A DNA stretch of 64,000 nt from Hydractinia symbiolongicarpus (taxonomy: Eukaryota; Cnidaria; Hydrozoa; Anthoathecata; Hydractiniidae), in the NCBI RefSeq assembly GCF_029227915.1, contig NC_079886.1:15228501-15292500 (forward strand). The letters run 5' to 3'. Below the pieces are notes generated by a model. The model was not told where the DNA came from and did not search any database. It was given only the letters and a program-made list of their open reading frames with translations. The stretch's first letter is position 1. Each line of letters opens with the position of its first letter. Positions 44,152 through 52,540 of this stretch are shown one piece after another. A program made the translations under genes and the position numbers.

Positions 44152-44632
44152 ACTCACCATAATTCCACATAATGTGCCTCGTCTATCACACAAGCCACAA
44201 CATTTTCCTCATAAATTTTTGATCGTAATATCTTCCTTCCCTGATCTGATAACAGTGACTCTGGATGTGCAAATAAAATTTTACATTTGCCTGCAACAAC
44301 GCTTTTGAAATTTTAAAAACAGAATTTGATGCATCATTCAAATCTTCCTCAAACAAGGGTTCGTATCTCTGGCTATTAGCTTGGTCTTCGAGTTGTAAGA
44401 AACCACATTCAATGCCTACTTTACTTAAATTTACTAACTGATCTTGAATAATTGATGTTAAAGGACAGACAACAAGTACAATATTGCCTGCCTTTCGTTC
44501 TGGAACAAAGTCGGGTAAAAGTTGATAAATTAACGATTTACCAAACCCAGTAGGCAAAACAGCTATAACGTAGTGTCCTTCTCCTAAATACTCGAAACAT
44601 TGAACTTGTTTTGGTTTCAAAATAAATTTCAA
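44152..44632 (-). pseudogene. RecQ-like DEAD/DEAH helicase exon, one frameshift
   Basis: On the minus strand, motif 0/Q-like (LKPKQVQCFEYL), motif I Walker A (VLPTGFGKSLIYQLLP) and motif Ia (VVCPLTSIIQDQL) appear in the frame from 44632. A single-base loss near 44300 moves the remainder (KILFAHPESLLSDQGR, then CVIDEAHYVELW with the DEAH box) to another frame, which ends in a clean donor GTGAGT at 44151. RecQ-family helicases unwind DNA 3'-5'; stand-alone copies like this are common in cnidarian genomes. The first codon is not an ATG, so an upstream exon is expected. Downstream exons were not found; probably a relic. Confidence 0.7.
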
Positions 44633-44633
44633 A

Positions 44634-45537
44634 TTTCGAAAATATTATTCAGCCGCTTGAAAACACGTACCACATCTTCCCAGCCCATCGCCAAAATCGT
44701 AAATATGCAGAATTTGCATAAATTAAAAATGAACCAGAATCTGATTCATTTGATGCCCACGTGACCAGCCTGTGCCAGCGCCTTTTCGACGCCACGGTAA
44801 AAGGTGCTGGGGTCGAGCTTGAACCTAGCCGCAAAATAGCGCTAGCTGGTCACGTGGCATTGTAACTTAGATTGTCGATTATTCTCCTGTCTCTGAACTC
44901 ATCTGCAAAATAAGCTACACCTCCATTGCATAGCTTAACAGAGAAATATTACTGTACAAACTTTCGATTTTTTGAGTAGTATTATTCTAACATTAGAGAT
45001 AAATGCGTCGCAGCAGGTACCTGTAAGGAAAAATAATATAAAAAAAAGTTTATCATTATACAGCTGCAGTCATGTTACTTCTATTTCCAACATTATTTTT
45101 TAATTATTTTACTATATTTCAACGTAGGAAGAATTTTCGCTGAAATGTTGAAACTTGCTTCCGTGATTTTGAGCATCGAGTAAGCTGAGATATGTTTTAC
45201 TTGAATTTTCGGCAAATTGAAAAATAATAACAATAAAACAAAAGAGACTCCAAATCTTTATTGTAGTGTTAAAGGACATTTAAAACTTACCCCAAAAAAT
45301 ATAATCTGAGTGTGAAAGGGATTATGGGTAAGAATTTATTGCCAATTTAATGTAGTAGTACTATTCTAACATGGTATTAATTTTTTAGCGTTTAAATAAA
45401 TTTTAGACAAATTCGTTTGGTATATGAAATAAACAACTTATAAGTACACCATATATGAAAGGTTACAACTTTTAATCAAATAGAAAGAAAATTATGGCAA
45501 TTTAAATTTCATGATAGAATAGTACTACTCAATAAAT
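44634..45537. other. noncoding
   Basis: Contains an ORF (44649-44834 minus) without family character and isolated AGTAGTACTATTCTAACAT units at 44975 and 45350. Nothing else is seen. Confidence 0.4.
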
Positions 45538-45540
45538 ATA

Positions 45541-45617
<77 letters not shown>
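45538..45617. repeat. (TTA)n microsatellite, about 26 units
   Basis: About 78 bp of ATT/TTA repeats immediately right of the inverted AGAATAGTACTACTC end. Confidence 0.95.
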
Positions 45618-45618
<1 letters not shown>

Positions 45619-46017
45619 GTCTTTCAAGAGTGGTTAAAATTTTAATTGTCGGCGTGAACAAAAATATATAAATAAGTTGTCGGTGATGCACGTTTAGAGA
45701 TAGGGAAATGTTCCTTCTAGCACAGTCGCGCACGCGCACGCACAGACGTCACAGCAAGTCTCTGATAATTCAGTACCCTCCAGTACCATGCAGTGCATAT
45801 GCGGTGTTGAGTAGGGGTAAGTCCTAATAATGCGGTGCTGAGTAGGGTAAAGTTCCTAGTGAGTGATGACGTCATTAAACCATACAAATAGGAGTAAAAT
45901 TCTAGCACAGGGGGGAATTCCCTAAAAATCAACGCATGCGCAGTAAAGATGTGAATAACTGTGTTAGTCGAGCAGAATGAAATCCTCTGTCAAAGTAAAA
46001 TTCTATACAATAAAGAA
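45618..46017. other. left flank of the virus-like block
   Basis: Noncoding. It contains CGCACGCGCACGCACAGACGTCAC and three diverged copies of a GTGCTGAGTAGGGTAAGTTCCTA unit (45810-45870). The left terminus of the viral element probably lies here, but no inverted match to the right side was found. Confidence 0.4.
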
Positions 46018-46338
46018 ATGAATACATACACCGTGAAAAAATTACGTGATATTGCGAAAACCCGTGGCTTAACCAGGTATTACTACATACGCAAGGCTGA
46101 ATTGATTTTTGTATTGGATGAAGTACCACGGAGGTACAAATGGAGGCTACCTAAGCAACCAGCTAAACCTATAACGCCTGAGGATATGGACGTCTTCGAG
46201 AGACAGGAGATGGCGAAGGCCCGTCCAACTATCGGGGGTAAAATCAGGGAATGGCACAACTGGTTATTTACCCCCATCCGAGATGGATCTTTTCGAGAAA
46301 CAGGAACTGTCGAAAAATCGTTCTGTTGTAAGGAATAA
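46018..46338 (+). pseudogene. SAP/Rho-N-like N-terminal segment of viral polymerase-region protein
   Basis: ATG 46018 opens YTVKKLRDIAKTRGLTRYYY, a helix-turn-helix of the SAP/Rho-N type used for nucleic-acid binding. It is followed by a Pro-rich linker and MDVFERQEMAKARP (about 46188-46225). The frame then drifts off homology near 46283, where the next ORF repeats the same sequence in another frame. It is broken by that duplication. Confidence 0.5.
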
Positions 46339-46516
46339 GATGCAGGGATGGTATATATGGCTTGTGGACGCTGTTCCAAAGCCTATAAAAGAGGGGGTCA
46401 AGAGAACCTATACAGCTTTTAAACGTAGGGTGAGGGATGCCTATAACAGGGCAGCGAACACAAGACCCACGCTTCATGACGAGGTAGAAAAAGAGACCGA
46501 GAAAGACTATATATAG
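46283..46516 (+). pseudogene. frame-shifted internal duplicate of the preceding segment
   Basis: Starts MDLFEKQELSKNRSVV, a diverged repeat of MDVFERQEMAKARPTI about 95 bp upstream, followed by WLVDAVPKPIKEGVKR and a charged tail. It ends at TAG 46514-46516. The frame beyond the stop continues with similarity (next entry), so the stop is an interruption and not a natural end. Confidence 0.5.
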
Positions 46517-47920
46517 GACATCCAAAATCTATATGAACAGCCGGGGCAAGATTTTACACCTCAGGAACATAAACATGCCATCCGCAGGACCTTCCGAAGT
46601 TTCCGAATTAACGGCATAGGAGGAGCAGACGTCGACGGGCATATAGGAATGGTGAGACCCAACGTGAAGACCTTGGTTGAGGGGCAGGGATACCAGGACT
46701 AAAATAGGCACGTACCAACTGGCTGGTGTACCTATAGTACCTTTGCCTATGGGGATGTACCAGATCTCCTAACAGTATACAGGGGTGAGGACTGCGTCAC
46801 CCGATTCGTTAACCACCTAGAGGATGAAGTGAAAAGACTATACTATACGTACCCGTAGCAGGACAGGACTACACGACAAGCATAATGAGTTGCCGTTCCT
46901 ACCCGAACGCACGGTGGTCCACAAAGTCGAGAAATTGGTGCCAAACTTGGAGGACAAGCGTAGATATGTGGTCCATATAAGGGCCCTTCATGAGGCTATA
47001 AAACATGGGCTTAAATTGAAGAGAGGGCGCAGGGTGATCCGGTTTAAGCAGAAGGCGTGGTTGAAGTGGTACATCGATCACAACACGGGCATGAGAACAG
47101 GGACCAGAAACGAGTTCGAGAAGGACTTCTATAAGCTTATGAATTTACGCGTGTTTGGCAAGACCATGGAAAACATAAGAAATCATCGCAATATTCAGCT
47201 GGTGACAAACGAGGACAGGTATACGAAACTCGTGAGGAAGCCAAATTTCAAGGGCGAAAGCCGGTTTAGCAAGCACCTAGCAGGTGTAAAGATGGGTAAA
47301 ACAGAGGTCAAGATGAACAAGCCCGTATACATTGGTCAGGCTATATTGGATATGTCAAAGCTGGTCATGAACGAATTCCATTACGATTTCATGCACTCAA
47401 AAATATGGTAGCAAGCTGCATGGACACAGACGGCTTCGTTTACCATATAAGAACAGAGGACTTTTATAGAGATATCGCGCAGGATGTTGAGACACGCTTC
47501 GATACAAGTGCCTATAATCCAGATGATAACCGGCCTCTCCCTGTAGGGAAGAACAAGAAGGTCTTGGGTCTTATGAAGGATGAGTTAAATGGGAAAATTA
47601 TGACCGAATTCATCACCCTGAGGGCCAAGCTATATGCCTACAAGAGCCTTACAAAAAAGGGCGGTGATCGCAAAGCCAAGGGCGTCAAAAGATGTGTGAC
47701 TAAAAAATCCATCACCTTCGACGACTATCAGCGGTGTCTGGAAGAGGGCGTTGACGTCTACAAGAGCCAGGTATTGATCCAAAACAAGAGGCATGAAATA
47801 TACACCCAGGAGGTGAACAAGCTAGCACTAAACAGGGAGGATGATAAGAGGCTCGTGCAACGCGATCAAATTACAACACTTGCCAGTGGCCATTACCGTC
47901 TGGCGTCTACCCGGGTATAA
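46517..47920 (+). pseudogene. protein-primed family-B DNA polymerase remnants
   Basis: The polymerase of Polinton-type elements replicates the linear viral genome. Remnants in order: 46517-46858, an N-terminal region with HKHAIRRTFRSFRINGIGG and, after a TAA, TGWCTYSTFAYGDVPD. Then comes a loss of the exonuclease and most of the core. At 46890-47411 lie the palm/TPR2-like segment (FEKDFYKLMN, RVFGKTMENIR) and KPVYIGQAILDMSK. At 47405-47920, in another frame, is the catalytic-Asp motif C as MDTDG (altered from the usual DTDS) and TEDFYRDIA. Breaks are a TAA at 46699-46701, a TAG at 46856-46858, a frameshift at 46860-46890 and one at about 47400. Non-functional. Confidence 0.75.
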
Positions 47921-48262
47921 ATGGAGATGTGTTTGTATATTGCTATACTTCTACCCTATGCCATGATCGCTTACATACTTTTTCGTTATAAACGACTACT
48001 AATAAAGATGTCCGATATTGCAAGGGTCTTTGACAATGCCTCCACAGAATACGAACAGATAGAGAAACCTATCGATAAACGCCAGGTTTTGAAAGAGGTC
48101 CTAAGGAAAGGTAAAGGGCACCTTGATGAATTGCGTCGAGATATTGAAGAGGATATAATCCGAGACTCTATGACAGATCTCAGTATTCTGGTGTACTGTA
48201 CCATTGGGAGGTGTTTAACGCCCATCTTGGTGGCAGGTCATACCGCGAGACACATGGGTTAA
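47921..48262 (+). CDS. small virus-block membrane protein
   Basis: The ATG follows the previous stop without a gap (TAAATG). The 113-residue product has one N-terminal hydrophobic segment (YIAILLPYAMIAYILF, about residues 6-21), then a basic cluster (RYKRLLIK) and a long charged helical region (KEVLRKGKGHLDELRRDIEED). The last 30 residues may be out of frame, because a Gly-rich shift appears near 48180. Probably a membrane-anchored virion or accessory protein. No family is recognised. Confidence 0.5.
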   Translation: MEMCLYIAILLPYAMIAYILFRYKRLLIKMSDIARVFDNASTEYEQIEKPIDKRQVLKEVLRKGKGHLDELRRDIEEDIIRDSMTDLSILVYCTIGRCLTPILVAGHTARHMG

Positions 48263-48263
48263 A

Positions 48264-48665
48264 AGAAGGAACAGGAGGCGGAAACGGTGCTATAATAAAA
48301 TCAGTGAAGAAGAACAAAAGCAAGAAGAAAGAGCCATTACAAAACCACCAAAGCATCCGGGGCGTGTGGTCCAAGGACACAAGTTGGCGGCACTGATGAA
48401 GAAGAGGAAGGAAGAAATGAAACAACAAGAGGCTACTGTAGAGCCCACAGTCAAAACCTCTTCTGCGACCAGTTTCGTACAGTCGATGGGTGTATACATG
48501 TACGGCACAGGGACCCTGGCCGTGCGTGCCATAAGAGTAGGCGTTTGGTATATGTTTGGCAGGGGTGGAAATGAATCTAACAAGCCAGCAACCCAGAGCC
48601 CCAACAGGGCAAAACCCGGCCAAATATCGATATTTTTAAGATGCAATGAATTTTTCAAAAAATGA
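48264..48665 (+). pseudogene. Lys-rich small membrane protein, virus block
   Basis: The frame reads KPPKHPGRVVQGHKLAALMK, then KRKEEMKQQE, and ends with a hydrophobic stretch (YMYGTGTLAVRAIRVGVWYMF) before TGA at 48663. The start is unclear: no in-frame ATG lies at a sensible place, and the upstream frame overlaps the preceding gene. A basic head plus one membrane span is typical of small proteins in this block; the function is unknown. Confidence 0.4.
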
Positions 48666-48675
48666 CACTTAGTAA

Positions 48676-48852
48676 ATGACTACAAGCAAGCATATGGATG
48701 ACAGCAATATGGCCCCGAAGCAGACGGTGGTCATTGATTCCCTCTGGGAGTCCGTCACACTTGTCTCGTATACAATTCTTATAGCTATGTGGGCAAATAA
48801 GGCTCTGGGAGTTTCTACACCCGGGGCTAGGTGGACCTGGAGGACGGCCTGA
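48676..48852 (+). pseudogene. small membrane protein with frame-shifted tail
   Basis: ATG 48676 sits in the AGTAAATG context shared with other genes of the block. Its 58 residues include a membrane-like segment (VTLVSYTILIAMWA). After about 48825 a second frame continues plausibly (LEDGLKLSGYMTAAILFDEY) to TAG 48942-48944, so one base has probably been lost. Family unknown. Confidence 0.4.
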
Positions 48853-48989
48853 AGCTTTCAGGCTATATGACGGCGGCGATTCTATTCGATGAATACGCTA
48901 TTAAGCAAGGGTGGTACAAAAAGTCACTGATACCTCCAAAATAGACCACTCGATAATATTTCTCTTTGTCCCCTAGGGAAAATAGCAAT

Positions 48990-49160
48990 ATGGAGGAGGC
49001 CAAAAAGTGTTCCAAGTGTTTAAAATCTCTTACTTTAAACCAGTTCAAAATCAAACGAGACGGTCAGCCAACGAGTACATGCATTTCCTGTCTTGATAAA
49101 AAGAAACTGTCAAAGGTCGCAAGGGCCGTACATCTATACAACCTCTGCATGAGCTCATAA
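48990..49160 (+). CDS. zinc-ribbon protein 1, virus block
   Basis: ATG 48990 gives 56 residues with two CxxC knuckles (CSKCLKSLTLNQF, then CISCLDKKK), a compact zinc ribbon followed by basic residues. It is a diverged paralogue of the gene at 49329. The upstream in-frame TTG at 48966 is not a credible start. Likely nucleic-acid or protein binding; the role is unknown. Confidence 0.55.
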   Translation: MEEAKKCSKCLKSLTLNQFKIKRDGQPTSTCISCLDKKKLSKVARAVHLYNLCMSS

Positions 49161-49162
49161 TT

Positions 49163-49348
49163 ATGTTGCGGGATCATATTCAAGCCCAGTTCAATGAGGT
49201 TTATGCATGGGAGAACTTCGAATTATATACACATCATAAGACACCATTCAGGTACCAGGAGACAGGGAGGTCTCCAACACTCGCTGATGTTGCCAAGGCA
49301 CTGCACAAGACGTATACCGCAATAGTAAATGGAGATCAAACGTTGTAG
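49163..49348 (+). CDS. small ORF between zinc-ribbon genes
   Basis: ATG 49163 lies two bases after the preceding stop. The product has 61 residues (HIQAQFNEVYAWENFELYTH, then TLADVAKALHKTYTAIVNG). It overlaps the next gene by 20 bp. It could be the shifted C-terminal part of the preceding zinc-ribbon gene; the equivalent region of the second zinc-ribbon gene is in one frame. Function unknown. Confidence 0.4.
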   Translation: MLRDHIQAQFNEVYAWENFELYTHHKTPFRYQETGRSPTLADVAKALHKTYTAIVNGDQTL

Positions 49349-49676
49349 AGGATGCAGGCACGTTATAACGCCTAAAAAATTTAAAATCAGGGGCAATGGC
49401 CGAACCAAGAGCTGTATGGATTGCCTGGATAAAGCAAAAGCGAGGCGGGGTGTCAAAAAGAAAGACATCAAGGACGTTGAATATGAAGTAGACCCTGTCA
49501 ATATTGACAAGGAAATTAGAGGTCTTAAACAGGATGAGAATTACCTACTTCTCTATACCTTACTGGCATACAAGATTATACCCCAGTACACCGAACTCAT
49601 CGGAGATAGCACGGAGAAGGCACTGCTCATCAAGAGGTACCGCAAGGTGTGTTGCGATGCTTGCAAGGAAAGTTAA
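49329..49676 (+). CDS. zinc-ribbon protein 2, virus block
   Basis: ATG 49329 in the context AGTAAATG. The product has 115 residues: CRGCRHVITPKKF then CMDCLDKAKARR (zinc ribbon, residues 5-45), an acidic linker (VEYEVDPVNIDKE), a helical part and a final CCDAC. It is a paralogue of 48990-49160. The stop overlaps the next start codon as TAATG. It appears intact. Confidence 0.6.
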   Translation: MEIKRCRGCRHVITPKKFKIRGNGRTKSCMDCLDKAKARRGVKKKDIKDVEYEVDPVNIDKEIRGLKQDENYLLLYTLLAYKIIPQYTELIGDSTEKALLIKRYRKVCCDACKES

Positions 49677-49834
49677 TGTATACTCCACTACCCCTCGAAT
49701 ACAAGACCCAAAATACCAAGCACTGCCCTGCCTGCCGTGGGCCTTTAGTGATCAATCACGGCGGTGTATGGATTTGTTCTGCATGTGCCGCGCTATACCC
49801 CAAAATTCACGACAGGAAGTGGTCAAACTATTAG
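49676..49834 (+). CDS. zinc-ribbon protein 3, virus block
   Basis: ATG 49676 overlaps the previous stop by one base. The product has 52 residues with a classical zinc ribbon: CPACRGPLVINHGGVWICSAC, a TFIIS-like CxxC-16-CxxC arrangement. I preferred this ATG to the GTG at 49649. Such small ribbons in large DNA viruses are often transcription-related; no more can be said here. Confidence 0.6.
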   Translation: MYTPLPLEYKTQNTKHCPACRGPLVINHGGVWICSACAALYPKIHDRKWSNY

Positions 49835-49837
49835 TAA

Positions 49838-50411
49838 ATGGACATTATTAAGGAGCCCCATACAGCAATCTTCACAGGCCCGACGTCTTGTGGGAAAACA
49901 CAGCGTGTCCTGAACCTACTGGAAAATGAGTATAAGAAGCACTTCCACAATATCGTGATACTATTTCCTACCCTGAAATGGAATAAAACATACCTTGGGA
50001 GGGCCTCACTTTGGAAAGACCCTATGTATTTCTGATAGACCCCGGGAATGAGCTGTTTGAATGGATGCAGAAATTGTCGTCGTTACTGGCGGCCGAGAAC
50101 ACGTTGTTTGTGATTGACGACGTCATAGCCGACGAGGGCCTCGATAAGCGCCGACAATCCCTACTTGAATTGGCTATTTCGGTTTGTGGCTCTTAACGCA
50201 GTCGTATACTGCTCTCCCTAAAAATCTGAGGAGGCAAAAGAAGACCCTGTTTTTGTGGTACCCTAATGAACGCAGTGACATGAAGATGATAGACGAGGAA
50301 ACCAACATGATCTCCGATTGGGATGACATCAAGGCTGATCTGAAAAAATCCAAGCATCCATGCCTGTATGTGAGACTGGAACATCCCAGGACTTGGAAAA
50401 TCCTCGAATGA
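49838..50411 (+). pseudogene. A32-like genome-packaging ATPase, two frameshifts
   Basis: The HerA/FtsK-type ATPase pumps viral DNA into capsids. The first frame (49838-50035) has Walker A FTGPTSCGKT and ILFPTLKWNKTY. The second (50011-50196) has LFEWMQKLSSLL and Walker B TLFVIDDVIADE. The third (50184-50411) has LLTQSYTALPKNLRRQKK with the sensor Gln, then LFLWYPNERSD and KSKHPCLYVRLEHPRTWK. Two frame changes (about 50010-50030 and 50180-50196) break it, yet all motifs remain, so decay is recent relative to the polymerase. ATG 49838 is preceded by TTAGTAA, as in other genes of the block. Confidence 0.8.
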
Positions 50412-50451
50412 CCACGATGAAAACCTCTGGCTAAGCATTGGTATATAGAAA

Positions 50452-51095
50452 ATGTCTTCACAGCTCGCCTTATTCGACGCAATACCTGCAGGAGCCATTG
50501 AGACTTTGTTCTATAAGCAAAATCAGCCCCTGTTCAAGCGTGCCGATCTCGAGAGATTGTTATGTATTCCAAATGCTAGGCAGTATGGTCTTGATCGCAA
50601 TATGACAATATCAAGAGTAGAAATAGAGAGTATACCGGGCCAAGAGGGCGACTACACCCGGTCGGGTATGCTAGGGGGAGGGAAGAACAGGCATGATGTG
50701 TTTGTCACGCTAAGCGGGGCGCCTGAAATTACGCACCGTTCTAGAAAAACCAAAGCAGTGAATGGCTAGCTCAAAAAGGTGTTGAAAAATTACAGGATGA
50801 ACTCAAGGAGTAGCGTCAAGCCCTTGAGGAGAAGGATAATACTCTGGTCTTTCTCAACGATGAAATTGAGGACAGAGATAGTCAGCTCATGGCGTTGGAG
50901 GATGAAATTGAGGAGCTAAAGCAACGTGCCGTGCCCCACCTGGAGGATCCTGGAAAGGATAATAGTATGGTGATTATCGAGAAGAACAACGATGATCCCT
51001 TCCAATACCTTGCCATTTGTGGTCAACAGGGGTATGTAGCTCAAAAAATACGGAATAAGCTTGTTGACTACCCCAAGGGTGAGATTGTGGTTTGA
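50452..51095 (+). pseudogene. BRO/MSV199-like DNA-binding protein, broken
   Basis: The first frame (50452-50769) has an N-terminal domain: QPLFKRADLERLLCIPN, ISRVEIESIPGQ, then KNRHDVFVTLSG. A TAG at 50767-50769 and a frame change follow, then a coiled-coil region. 50889-51095 reads IEELKQRAVPHLEDPGKD, then DDPFQYLAICGQQGYVAQKI and NKLVDYPKGEIVV. The architecture (MSV199/BRO head, coiled coil, DUF3627-like end) occurs in iridoviruses, poxviruses and Polinton-like elements; the usual role is DNA binding or host interference. Confidence 0.55.
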
Positions 51096-51269
51096 GAAAA
51101 TTACCCAAATTGGTCCTAGGTGGTCTCTAGTTACCAACGCGGTGAAAAATCATTAACGTCACCATCTTGTTTCCAAGTTATTTGGCTTCTAAGTTTTGGG
51201 TGCACTGTAATGGCTTCATTAATTTAATATAGGAGATTGACGTTAAAGTAGTGTTATTGACGTCACGAC

Positions 51270-51384
51270 GTAACGTTAGAAAATTTAACATATTAGACAT
51301 GCATTTTTCGGCAAAATCAAAGGAAAATGAACACATCCACTTTGCCTGTTACATACACACAGACTCTCCGTATTATTATACGAG
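51270..51384 (+). repeat. repeat family B, 3' end
   Basis: AAAATCAAAGGAAAATGAAC, ACATCCACTTTGCCTGTTAC, then CTCCGTATTATTATACGAG, matching 40835-40925. The next family B copy starts immediately after, so two copies are head to tail. Confidence 0.7.
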
Positions 51385-51875
51385 ACTAGTCGATAAGGCT
51401 CGTGGAGTAATCCACTTAGGCAGAAGGACAATGGAAAAATAGGTTGTTTGAGATTTTTTGCTGACGTCAGCAGTGCAAATTCAAAATAAATAAATGGAGA
51501 AACTTGTTTTCATGTTTCCTGCATTGCGTAGAGCTTACACTACTGATCAAGAAAATGTATATAATCGTGTGGTTTTGATGAGCGATTAATGAAATATAAG
51601 GGTTTAAAACGCTGATCAAAATAATGTATAGTATCGTATGTTTTTGACAAACGCATAAGGAGATATAAGGGTTTAAAAATTTTGCTGACGTCAACAAAGT
51701 CCCTACCAAAAGTTCCAAAAAAAATTTCTTCACAAATTCGTACACATGTGCATTCATCGTATAGATCTTTTTTTTTCAGTTACTTCAAAGAAAGTTTCAG
51801 TAAGATTAAAGGAAAATGAGCATATCCACTTTGCCTGTTACAGACACACGGAACTGGCGTATTATTATATAGATG
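51385..51875 (+). repeat. repeat family B, near-complete copy
   Basis: Runs from CTAGTCGATAAGGCTCGTGG (51386) through CTGACGTCAGCAGTG (51459-51473) to a 3' end, AAAGGAAAATGAGCATATCC, then TTTGCCTGTTACAGACACAC and GGCGTATTATTATAT. Length about 490 bp. A second TGACGTCA-like site (GCTGACGTCAACAAAG) lies at 51683. No ORF. Likely a SINE or MITE; the terminal TATTATTATA explains the linked (TTA)n tracts elsewhere. Confidence 0.65.
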
Positions 51876-52284
51876 TTATACATGTGTGTTATGGATTTCG
51901 AGTTATTTCGTCGAACAAAACACACAAAATTGAAAAAAACATAAAAATTGGCGAAAGTATACCATCTTTCCAACCTTATGCCAACACCGCGCTAGTAGCT
52001 ACGGACTTGAAAATTGGTATGGGGGCCTGGAAACATGGTTCTATCGGCCAGTACCGTGCACCGTTCGTCTCCCAAAAATTTAAACTATTTAATTTTTAAG
52101 TTAGAGTCTTCCTTCCGTGCTAAAACCAGCTATTATTTCTTCAAGTACTTCTGGTTGGCTGTCATTTTCATCTTCTGGTTTCGGTTTTATTTTCATAGAG
52201 TAGTTTGACAAGAACTCAGCATAGCACATATGTTCCAACATAGAATATTTTCCTTTTTTTAAATTCTAAATCGGGTCTATCCAT
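51876..52284. other. noncoding
   Basis: No gene is supported. A 117-codon ORF at 51746-52099 crosses from family B into this region and has no family character. Confidence 0.4.
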
Positions 52285-52540
52285 TTATCTATTCAAGATA
52301 TTTCCTTTAAAAATATCCGTACTGTCTGGTGGCAAACTTGAAATTTCTTCTTTGTTATGACATACCCTATAACTCTTCTCAGGAATGTTACGGTTTGCAA
52401 ATACTACAACAGAAAATGTCTTTCGTAACCCTATTTCTGGCATTATAATAGCAACTGCTTCTTGAACTGACATTTCGCGATGATTTCGATACGCGTTTGC
52501 AAATGATTTCATTTGTAACAAGAAGCCCTGGGGGCTCTAA
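52270..52540 (-). pseudogene. Helitron/PIF1-helicase-associated ORF relic
   Basis: The minus-strand frame reads KSFANAYRNHREMSVQEAVA, then IIMPEIGLRKTFSVVVF, NIPEKSYRVC and SLPPDSTDIFKGNILNR followed by stops. The succession REMSVQEAV, MPE.xLRK, NxPEK.YR, PxxSTDIF is typical of the large ORFs preceding PIF1-like helicase domains in Helitron-type elements of cnidarians and fish. Only this short block survives, and no helicase motif or Helitron end was found. Confidence 0.5.

Larger units (their letters stand above)
41166..45540. mobile_element. possible inverted-repeat element with AGTAGTACTATTCTA ends
   Basis: The left end has a stack of six to seven units of about 20 bp, TAGTAGTACTATTCTAACAT (41166-41300). 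The right end holds AGAATAGTACTACTCAATAAATATAA (45519-45544) in inverted orientation, next to another (TTA)n tract. Single units also occur at 44975 and 45350. The whole may be one element that inserted into, or generated, TTA tracts at both ends. No transposase was recognised; the RecQ-like exon at 44152-44632 lies inside. Confidence 0.4.
45940..51110 (+). mobile_element. degraded Polinton/adintovirus-like DNA virus element
   Basis: Base composition changes abruptly (near 47% GC, against roughly a third in the surroundings). ORFs on the plus strand become tightly packed, with stop-start junctions such as TAATG (49674-49678) and TAAATG (47918-47923). Recognisable parts are family-B DNA polymerase remnants, small membrane proteins, three zinc-ribbon proteins, a packaging ATPase and a BRO/MSV199-like protein. 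Many frames are broken and the polymerase has lost its centre. No major or minor capsid protein, maturation protease or integrase was recognised, so more than half of a typical element is missing. It is an old, inactive insertion. Confidence 0.75.

Noticed and set aside
48180-48658. Minus-strand ORFs of 147 and 122 codons
   Set aside because: Antisense of the plus-strand viral genes; all other genes of the block are on the plus strand.
45940-51110. Bacterial contamination (GC-richer, operon-like gene packing)
   Set aside because: Gene content is that of eukaryotic Polinton/adintovirus-like viruses, frames are decayed, and host repeats flank the block on both sides.
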